A stretch of DNA of 13,303 nucleotides from Bacillota bacterium (GTDB lineage Bacteria; Bacillota; Clostridia; Oscillospirales; Ruminococcaceae). The notes under the pieces are model-generated. The model saw only the letters and a program-made list of their open reading frames with translations. It was not told where the DNA came from and searched no databases. The first letter of the stretch is position 1, and each line of letters starts with the position of its first letter. The DNA is taken from NCBI GenBank assembly GCA_029550985.1, contig JAKPGH010000324.1, forward strand, positions 1 to 13,303. Direction: 5' to 3'. A program made the position numbers and the translations under genes. Shown here piece after piece: positions 1-5,857 of the stretch.

Positions 1-1
1 G

Positions 2-487
2 TTCATCACCCTGCCCAACGTATTCACCCAGCTTCCTCTCGGCTTAGTTGTCGGAATCGCTTTTTACCTGCTGTTGTTCTTTGCGGCTCTGCCTTCCGCC
101 ATCAGCCTGCTGGAAGTGCCGGTGGCATACGTCATCGAAAAGCACCATGTCAGCCGCGTCAAGGCAGCCGTCGGAGTGGGCTCCCTGATTTTGGTCGTCG
201 GCATCCCCACCCTTCTGAGCTTTGGCCCCTGGGGCGAAATCAAAGTGTTCGGCTTCAACTTCTTTGATTTGTACGACCATGTCACCTCCAACATCGCCTT
301 GCCCCTCATCGGTTTGGCAGGCTCCCTGATTCTCGGCTTTACCTGGAAGAAGGACGTCGTGTTGGACGAAGTTTGTAACAACGGAAAGCTCAAGTTTGGC
401 TTGAAAAATATTTGGTACTATTCCGCCAAATATCTCAGCCCCGTGTTGCTGGCCATCGTGTTCCTGACCTCCGTCGGAGTAATCTAA
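2..487 (+). CDS. Sodium-dependent NSS/SNF-family transporter, C-terminal part (5' truncated by window edge)
   Basis: The frame is open from base 2 to the TAA ending at 487, giving 161 residues of a gene that starts left of the window. It begins FITLPNVFTQLPLG and continues with FFAALPSAISLLEVPVAY, a signature of the bacterial neurotransmitter:sodium symporter family (LeuT/MhsT/TnaT-like). About four hydrophobic segments follow, with the last (SPVLLAIVFLTSVGVI) reaching the C-terminus. By family knowledge this is a membrane symporter that uses Na+ to import an amino acid or related small substrate; the substrate cannot be read from this fragment because most of the binding-site helices (TM1, 3, 6) lie outside. 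A strong terminator starts 12 nt after the stop, so the gene is transcriptionally separate from the c-di-GMP genes downstream. The family call is firm and the substrate is unknown. Confidence 0.9.
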   Translation, partial: FITLPNVFTQLPLGLVVGIAFYLLLFFAALPSAISLLEVPVAYVIEKHHVSRVKAAVGVGSLILVVGIPTLLSFGPWGEIKVFGFNFFDLYDHVTSNIALPLIGLAGSLILGFTWKKDVVLDEVCNNGKLKFGLKNIWYYSAKYLSPVLLAIVFLTSVGVI

Positions 488-498
488 TCGAGCGAGAT

Positions 499-533
499 AA
501 AATATCCCTGGTCGCGTACCGGGGATATTTTTT
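499..533 (+). terminator. Intrinsic terminator after the NSS transporter
   Basis: AAAATATCCC (499-508) pairs perfectly with GGGATATTTT (522-531). The stem is extended inward by a T-G wobble and GGT/ACC pairs, leaving a 5-nt loop at 513-517. The T-run at 528-533 completes a classical Rho-independent terminator. The stem is AT-rich at its base and GC-rich at its top. Confidence 0.9.
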
Positions 534-559
534 ATTGTGTTCTTTTAATACTTATTTGG

Positions 560-588
560 TTGACTTTACATTTACTGTAAAATATAAT
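560..588 (+). promoter_or_regulatory. Sigma-A-type promoter of the c-di-GMP operon
   Basis: TTGACT (560-565) and a perfect TATAAT (583-588) are separated by exactly 17 nt. The predicted start site is near 595, giving a leader of about 145 nt before the ATG at 739. The spacer contains the inverted repeat annotated separately. This is one of the two best promoter matches in the window. Confidence 0.85.
565..581. promoter_or_regulatory. Inverted repeat inside the promoter spacer (operator candidate)
   Basis: TTTACA (565-570), five bases, then TGTAAA (576-581) form a perfect 6-5-6 inverted repeat lying between the -35 and -10 boxes. A repressor bound there would block RNA polymerase. The binding protein is unknown. 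AT-rich palindromes also arise by chance, so this is a candidate only. Confidence 0.4.
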
Positions 589-594
589 AAATTT

Positions 595-738
595 ATCCAC
601 ATGGTAGATAAAGATAACTTACTTTTCATAACCCGCGTGGTACAGATAGTTGTCGGGGGAGACGCCAGGAAAACAGCTTACCGTGAGAAGTAAAAAGAGA
701 AAGAAGGTCCGCGATCGACGATTAAGGGGGAGCCCGCA
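595..738 (+). other. Long, potentially structured 5' leader of the c-di-GMP operon
   Basis: Between the predicted start site and the ATG lie about 145 nt without a convincing gene. TTACTTTTC (619-627) can pair with GAGAAGTAA (685-693), nine pairs with one G-T wobble. It encloses 57 nt with further possible pairs: GGTA 639-642 with TACC 679-682, AG 644-645 with CT 677-678, and GTC 652-654 with GAC 661-663 closing a purine loop. A small AT hairpin (592-597 with 607-612) lies at the 5' end. No T-run follows, so any control would more likely be translational than by termination. I compared it from memory with c-di-GMP-I, c-di-GMP-II and other common riboswitch cores and found no match. The fold was made by eye. 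Confidence 0.35.
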
Positions 739-3573
739 ATGACATTACTGAACAAGATCATCCGAACAACAGGCCTGCCAAGAAACTCTTTTGTGGATTG
801 GTCACAGTTCAAACGTGGTTTGATTCTGTTCGGTGTTTCGACATTGATGGTAATTCTGTCAGGTGTCCTCTATCTGCGCTTTACCTGGAATCGATACGTA
901 GCCGATGCCTCCCACGAAATTGTCAATTTGGCCCAATCGCTGGAAAGCCTCTTCCATCCCGAACATGTGGTTGCGCTGTCGGGAACGATGGACGATTTGG
1001 AAAAACCGGAATATCTTACGGCACGAAACAGCCTGATCCGCCTCGTAAAATCCAATGATTCCATACACTTTGCCTATTTATATGGTGAACGAGATGGTCA
1101 GCTGTTCTTTTTATTGGACTCGGAACCGGACGATTCGCCGGACCATGTGCAGCCGGGGCAAATTTACGAAGCCGCAGATGATATTTACCGACAGCCATTT
1201 CGCACGGGCAAGACGGTGTTGGCCAACCAGGTCACCGACCGTTGGGGCACTTGGGTGAGCGCTTTGGTGCCGGTGAAGGACCCAACCGACCAACGCATCC
1301 TTTGCGTGTTCGGCATGGATATATCGATTGCGGAATGGATATCGGAACTGCGGGTTCAAATGGTTCCGGATATTTTGATTGTGACCTGTGTTCTCATTCT
1401 CTGGTTTGCGTGTATTTTCATCGCCATTCAAAACACCGCCTTAAAAAACCTCAACAAGCGGATTTCCTATCAGGAAGCCCTGTACCGCAACATGTTTTCC
1501 CAGGCGCCCATTGGAATTGCGGTCATCAAAGACAATCGCTTCATATCCCAGTCCGAATTGGGGTATGAAAGCGTCAACCCCATGTTTGAACAGGTCCTTG
1601 GGCGCACCCGCAGCGAGCTGGAAGGGATGACCTGGCTGGAAGTTGCCCACCCCGACGATCGGCAGGCCAATTTGGAATGGGAGGAGCAGCTAAGGCAGGG
1701 CGTCGTTGCCAGTTATTCGACGGAAAAGCGTCTGTTAAGGCCGGACGGATCCAGTGTCTGGGCCAATGTGAAAATCACCCCTCTCGTCGGTCTGCCCAAC
1801 AAGGAATCTTTGTATCTCTTATTGGTGGAAGATATCACGTCCCGCAAGAAAACCGCCGAGGCGCTGGCGGAAAGCGAACGCAGCAAATCGGTGCTTATTT
1901 CCCACCTGCCCGGACTGGCCTATCAGTGCAAGTATGACGACCAGTGGACCATGCTGTTTGTTTCCGCCGGCTGTCTTGGTTTAACCGGATACCCTCCCGA
2001 AAGCCTTCTGCATAATCGGGAACGTTCCTTTGAAAGCATCATCTCGCCGGAATACCGCGCGTACCTGCGAAACAAATGGATGGAAAACCTGGCGACGGGC
2101 GCTCCTTTCCGGGCGGAATACGAAATCATAACCGCCAACAATGAAAAGAAATGGGTTCTGGAGCTGGGACAGGGAATCTTCAACAGCCAGGGCGAAGTGG
2201 AAGCTCTGGAAGGCATTATCCTGGACATCTCCGACCGCAAAAAAATGGAGAACGATTTAAGATACATCAACGAACACGATCCCCTGACGGGGTTATATAA
2301 CGGGCGCTTTTTGGAAAACCTTCTGATAAAGGACGCCGAGGAAAACACCTCCGAACCACGCGCTCTCATCGGCATCAATTTGAGCACCATTCAGACGTTG
2401 ACCAAAACCTACGGCTTTCATTACACCGAGAAACTGATGCAAAACGCGGCCAATCTGCTGCAACAATTCTGCTCGGAGCAGTGCATGCTGTTTTACACCT
2501 ATTGGGACCGCTTTGTTTTCTATTGGAAAACATACGAAGACAAAAACCAACTGCTTGCCTTCTGCGCCATTCTATCCCGGGCGTTGGAATCCTTCCTCAA
2601 GACAGAACGGATTGGCGGCGGCATCGGCATTCTGGAAATTCACCGCCATCAGGACCAGAACCCCGACCAGCTTTTCAAAAAACTGCTGATTGCGTCGGAA
2701 AAATCCATCCAAAAGTATGCCTCCGGTTTTGTGCCCTGTTTTTACGATATCGACGTGGAATTGCAGTTGGTGCGGGAGGATGAAATCAAGCGGGAACTTG
2801 CCCATATCGTGGACGATATTGACGACGGCGGCTTATTCCTGCAATATCAGCCGATTCTGGACCTTCAGTCCAATGAAATTTACGGTTTTGAGGCGTTATG
2901 CCGGTTAAACAGCTCCACACTGGGTTTTGTCCCTCCCCTGGAGTTTATCCCCCTGGCGGAAGAGACCAAACTCATTATCCCCATCGGGCAAAAAATTGTC
3001 CGCCAGGCGTTGCAGTTCCTAAAAAATTTGGAAACGTTGGGCCACTCCACCATTTCCGTCAGCATCAACGTCTCGGCCATTCAGCTTATGCGAAATGATT
3101 TCGTCAAAAACTTGTTTGCCCTGATTGACCAAATGCAGGTAAACCCCAAGAACATCATCATTGAGCTGACCGAATCCATCTTTTCCGACAACTACAAGGA
3201 AGTCAACTATGTGATTACCCAGTTGAGAAGAGCGGGAATTCAGGTGGCCATCGACGACTTTGGCACAGGCTACTCTTCTCTTGCCCGAGAACAGGAACTT
3301 CATGTGGATCTTTTGAAAATTGACAAGTACTTTATCGAAAAGCTCATGCGCACCAACCCCGACAGGGCCATCATCAGCGACATTATTTCCATGGCCCACA
3401 AATTAGGGCATCGGGTTGTGGCCGAGGGCGTGGAAGTGCAAAGGCAGCTGCATTATCTGAAACAATGGGGTTGCGATAAAGTGCAAGGATACTTGATTCA
3501 AAGGCCCCTTTCCAAAGAAGCGGCCATTCAGTTCCTCTCCGAATATGAAAATACCGTGAAAGTTCCCGAATAA
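739..3573 (+). CDS. Membrane Cache-PAS-PAS-degenerate GGDEF-EAL protein, probable c-di-GMP phosphodiesterase
   Basis: This 944-residue protein probably hydrolyses cyclic di-GMP to pGpG at the inner face of the membrane. TM helices at about 28-47 and 209-230 flank an extracytoplasmic domain resembling a single Cache/PDC sensor (FAYLYGERDG at 111-120, DRWGTWVSALVPVKD at 167-181, GMDI at 192-195). Two PAS domains follow (about 247-370 and 380-500), each ending in a D-I-(T/S)-x-R-K motif. The GGDEF domain (about 508-670) is degenerate: the GGDEF site reads YWDRF (588-592), so cyclase activity is not expected. The EAL domain (about 682-935) keeps the expected catalytic residues: EAL 718-720, N777, E809, DDFGTGYSS 839-847, K860, E896 and Q916. 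The ATG at 739 follows AAGGGGGAG (724-732) with good spacing. The gene has its own promoter and leader and is followed after 17 nt by a diguanylate cyclase gene, so the two are probably one operon. The signal sensed is unknown. Phosphodiesterase activity is inferred from motifs. Confidence 0.92.
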   Translation: MTLLNKIIRTTGLPRNSFVDWSQFKRGLILFGVSTLMVILSGVLYLRFTWNRYVADASHEIVNLAQSLESLFHPEHVVALSGTMDDLEKPEYLTARNSLIRLVKSNDSIHFAYLYGERDGQLFFLLDSEPDDSPDHVQPGQIYEAADDIYRQPFRTGKTVLANQVTDRWGTWVSALVPVKDPTDQRILCVFGMDISIAEWISELRVQMVPDILIVTCVLILWFACIFIAIQNTALKNLNKRISYQEALYRNMFSQAPIGIAVIKDNRFISQSELGYESVNPMFEQVLGRTRSELEGMTWLEVAHPDDRQANLEWEEQLRQGVVASYSTEKRLLRPDGSSVWANVKITPLVGLPNKESLYLLLVEDITSRKKTAEALAESERSKSVLISHLPGLAYQCKYDDQWTMLFVSAGCLGLTGYPPESLLHNRERSFESIISPEYRAYLRNKWMENLATGAPFRAEYEIITANNEKKWVLELGQGIFNSQGEVEALEGIILDISDRKKMENDLRYINEHDPLTGLYNGRFLENLLIKDAEENTSEPRALIGINLSTIQTLTKTYGFHYTEKLMQNAANLLQQFCSEQCMLFYTYWDRFVFYWKTYEDKNQLLAFCAILSRALESFLKTERIGGGIGILEIHRHQDQNPDQLFKKLLIASEKSIQKYASGFVPCFYDIDVELQLVREDEIKRELAHIVDDIDDGGLFLQYQPILDLQSNEIYGFEALCRLNSSTLGFVPPLEFIPLAEETKLIIPIGQKIVRQALQFLKNLETLGHSTISVSINVSAIQLMRNDFVKNLFALIDQMQVNPKNIIIELTESIFSDNYKEVNYVITQLRRAGIQVAIDDFGTGYSSLAREQELHVDLLKIDKYFIEKLMRTNPDRAIISDIISMAHKLGHRVVAEGVEVQRQLHYLKQWGCDKVQGYLIQRPLSKEAAIQFLSEYENTVKVPE

Positions 3574-3590
3574 GGTGGAAATATGAAAAT

Positions 3591-5012
3591 ATGAACGATG
3601 GAACCAAGAACAAGCCAAAAACAGTGGTCCTTGCAGCCATTCTGACGCTGGCGATGGTGATCGCTATTCTGAAGGCGGCTTTCCCTATCGAGAATCTTGC
3701 CTCCGCCCACGGCGCTCCAACCACTTTATCCGTTCTCCCTGTCAAACCCCAAAATCCGGGTAAGAGCATGGCTGCGGGAAGGAGCGGTTCTCTTCCCATT
3801 GGAATTGCCCGAGAGAATGTGGTTTTGTGGGGCACAAACAGCCCTTTCTTCGGCGAGGAGGAAAAGAGAAAAGCAGATGATGTGGGACAGACTTTCTCGC
3901 CGATTGGCCGGAAATGCGGCATGTTTGGCAAGGATGCCTTCTTCCTTGCCATGCTCAACACGTCTTTGAAGCCGATGGTGGGCAATCCAATGCAGGCCAT
4001 GAAGCTAATTATCCCGTCCCAAATCAAGCAGCAAATCGCCGCTTCCATGGCGGATATGTATGTTTACATTCACGAAATCATACTGATTGCAGCCATTGTC
4101 GTTATCATTTTGGTAGCGGTCATCCTCAACAATGTCCGTGTCAGCAGACAGTTGAAAGAGCAAAACAAAAAGTACGAGGTGCTCTCGCAAATTTCCAACG
4201 AGTACATCTTCGAGTACCATGTCAAAAATCAAAAATTAAAGCTTTCCGATCATTTTCGGAATCTGTTCTCCACGCCGGAAAGCATCGCCCAGGTGACCAA
4301 TCTTCTCAAGCAGGCTTTGTTGGATCAAAAGACGGACTGGTCCAACCAAATTATCCAACTGCATCTTCCCGACGGTCAGACCGGGTATTTCAAAGCCGTC
4401 AACACCCACATCTGCAACCGCCGGGGAAACACCGATTACATCATTGGAAAACTGGTGGATGTCAGCGAGGAGGTTCTGGAAAAAGAAGCCCTTTTGGTGA
4501 AAGCCCAAACCGACGGGTTAACGGGGCTGTACAACGCCACCACCACCAAAGATTTCATCGAGGAACGGATTCAGAAAAAGAAGCCCCAAGCCCTTGACGC
4601 CTTTATTTTGATGGATTGCGACAGCTTTAAAGGAATCAACGACACCGAAGGACATTTCGTCGGCAATCAAGTGTTGGAGGAAATTGCGACCTGTTTGCGG
4701 CAGACTTTTCGCAACACCGACATTCTGGGCCGAATCGGCGGGGATGAATTCTGCGTGTATGTCAAGGACATCCCATCGGTGGATTTTGTCCGGGAAAAAT
4801 GCATGCACTTAAACGACCAGATTGGAAAGATTGGAGCAACCGACGGCAGGGTCAATGTTTCCCTGAGCATTGGCATCGCCCTGGTAACCAGCCCGGAACC
4901 ATACTGTAAGGTTTTTAAAAAAGCGGACGATGCTCTGTACCAGGCCAAAGGAGAGGGCAAGTCCAGAGTGGTGGTTTGGGGAGAAGAAATCCATCATTCC
5001 AAGGAACCGTAA
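3591..5012 (+). CDS. Membrane PAS-GGDEF protein, probable diguanylate cyclase
   Basis: This 473-residue protein probably makes cyclic di-GMP from two GTP. A first TM helix (about 11-30) and a second (about 162-180) enclose roughly 130 extracytoplasmic residues that I cannot assign to a family; part of it (about 110-150) faintly resembles the end of a family-3 solute-binding domain. After the membrane come a linker and a PAS-like fold (about 195-293, beginning YEVLSQISNEYIFEYH). The GGDEF domain (about 300-465) has DGLTGLYN (308-315), the metal-binding region DCDSFKGIND (342-351), an intact GGDEF (383-387) and an RxxD inhibitory I-site (RNTD, 374-377) at the standard distance, so product feedback is expected. 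The start at 3591 lies 12 nt after AAGGTGG (3572-3578), slightly long. An ATG at 3583 is better spaced but encodes only MKI and stops by overlapping this start. The gene lies 17 nt behind the EAL gene and is probably cotranscribed. No clear terminator follows. Confidence 0.9.
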   Translation: MNDGTKNKPKTVVLAAILTLAMVIAILKAAFPIENLASAHGAPTTLSVLPVKPQNPGKSMAAGRSGSLPIGIARENVVLWGTNSPFFGEEEKRKADDVGQTFSPIGRKCGMFGKDAFFLAMLNTSLKPMVGNPMQAMKLIIPSQIKQQIAASMADMYVYIHEIILIAAIVVIILVAVILNNVRVSRQLKEQNKKYEVLSQISNEYIFEYHVKNQKLKLSDHFRNLFSTPESIAQVTNLLKQALLDQKTDWSNQIIQLHLPDGQTGYFKAVNTHICNRRGNTDYIIGKLVDVSEEVLEKEALLVKAQTDGLTGLYNATTTKDFIEERIQKKKPQALDAFILMDCDSFKGINDTEGHFVGNQVLEEIATCLRQTFRNTDILGRIGGDEFCVYVKDIPSVDFVREKCMHLNDQIGKIGATDGRVNVSLSIGIALVTSPEPYCKVFKKADDALYQAKGEGKSRVVVWGEEIHHSKEP

Positions 5013-5041
5013 AAGTCAGTGCCGAGGTTCTGTAACGCCGC

Positions 5042-5070
5042 TTGACGAGAAGTAGATACGGGGATATGAT
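5042..5070 (+). promoter_or_regulatory. Sigma-A-type promoter of the PRTase-like/two-component unit
   Basis: TTGACG (5042-5047) and TATGAT (5065-5070) are 17 nt apart. Transcription would begin near 5077 and give a leader of about 90 nt before the ATG at 5167. No strong terminator separates it from the upstream cyclase gene, so some read-through is possible. Confidence 0.7.
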
Positions 5071-5166
5071 ATACTTGGATTTTACCTTTCAGCTTTGAAT
5101 CTTTACGGCAATTTTATATGACTTTCGGTAGAATATAAGACGTATCAAGCTGGAGGAATCAAAGAG

Positions 5167-5805
5167 ATGGATTATCGGGCTTTTACGGTAACGTCCCCGA
5201 AGAACAAACTCATCACCATGGACGTCATCCCCGGGCATTTTACCAACAGCACTTCCCACCTCACCCACTATCTGGACATGAGCCGCCTAAAATTCAATGC
5301 CCTGATTGCGCGGGATGTGGCGCGGGAAATGGCGGTTCCCTACCTTTCCAACCATTTGGTGGAAACCATCGTCTGCATGGAGGAAATGGATGTCATCGGC
5401 GCTTATCTGGCGGAAGAGCTCATCGAAAACGGCATGATTGTCAACAGCGAGCGGGATATCCATGTTCTGACACCCCGCATCAATGTCAACGGGCAGTTGA
5501 TTTTTCAGCAAAGCACCGAACGGTTTATCGACAACAAGCACATCATCCTTCTGGTGGCGTCCGCCGCCAGCGGAATGACCGTCGACCGGACCTTGGACTG
5601 CTTAAAGTATTACAACGGCAAATTGGTGGGGATTTCCGCCATCTTCACCGCCGCCCCGAAGGTGTCCGGATACGAAATCCACGCGCTGTTCAACAGCCAG
5701 GACATTCAAGGCTATCAGGTGTACCGGCCGTCCCAGTGTGTGTTGTGCCAGGCAGGGCACAAGCTGGAAGCCATGGTCGGCTATGACGGATACACCCGGT
5801 TTTAA
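5167..5805 (+). CDS. Phosphoribosyltransferase-fold protein, orotate phosphoribosyltransferase-like, with degenerate PRPP loop
   Basis: This 212-residue soluble protein resembles orotate phosphoribosyltransferase-like proteins of Clostridia. The overall order fits the type I PRTase fold: an N-terminal hood (IPGHFTNSTSHLTHYLDM, 21-38), a central ETIVCMEEMDVIGAYLAEEL segment (66-85), and a strand-loop-helix where the PRPP motif belongs (HIILLVASAASGMT, 125-138). A canonical PRPP motif carries two acidic residues followed by TTG-G-(S/T). Here the acidic pair is replaced by V-A and only the small-residue loop with G-x-T remains, so normal catalysis is doubtful. A CVLC motif (191-194) near the C-terminus could bind metal or form a disulfide. 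The ATG follows GGAGGA (5152-5157) by 9 nt. It precedes the sensor kinase by 49 nt and probably shares its transcript. A pyrimidine-pathway role is not supported by the neighbours; a regulatory or ligand-binding role is inference. Confidence 0.75.
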   Translation: MDYRAFTVTSPKNKLITMDVIPGHFTNSTSHLTHYLDMSRLKFNALIARDVAREMAVPYLSNHLVETIVCMEEMDVIGAYLAEELIENGMIVNSERDIHVLTPRINVNGQLIFQQSTERFIDNKHIILLVASAASGMTVDRTLDCLKYYNGKLVGISAIFTAAPKVSGYEIHALFNSQDIQGYQVYRPSQCVLCQAGHKLEAMVGYDGYTRF

Positions 5806-5842
5806 AAAATTACATCGCGTTCTTTGAGTTGATGACGGCAAC

Positions 5843-5857
5843 AGGAGAACAACATTG
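5843..5857 (+). promoter_or_regulatory. Ribosome binding site that fixes a TTG start
   Basis: AGGAGA (5843-5848) lies 6 nt before TTG (5855-5857), the correct distance for initiation. No ATG in the frame is comparably placed, so the sensor kinase is taken to start at TTG. Rare starts often hold expression low. Confidence 0.7.

Noticed and set aside
412..693. Plus-strand open frame of 93 codons running from the transporter end into the leader
   Set aside because: It overlaps the transporter gene in another frame, runs through a strong terminator, and has no ribosome binding site or protein-like composition.
595..738. Known c-di-GMP riboswitch (class I or II) in front of the EAL gene
   Set aside because: Looked for because of the gene function. 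The class I GGGACGCAAAGC-type core and the class II pseudoknot core were not found, so only an unassigned leader is reported.
3383..4048. Minus-strand open frame (221 codons) across the junction of the EAL and GGDEF genes
   Set aside because: I considered it because the plus-strand segment here has weak domain evidence. It has no recognisable motif or ribosome binding site, and the plus-strand frame continues without a break into a clear PAS-GGDEF protein.
3591..4080. Frameshift that might hide a full solute-binding domain in the diguanylate cyclase
   Set aside because: Neither of the other two plus-strand frames contains a plausible missing half, and the preceding sequence belongs to the EAL gene. 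A short or divergent domain is the simpler reading.
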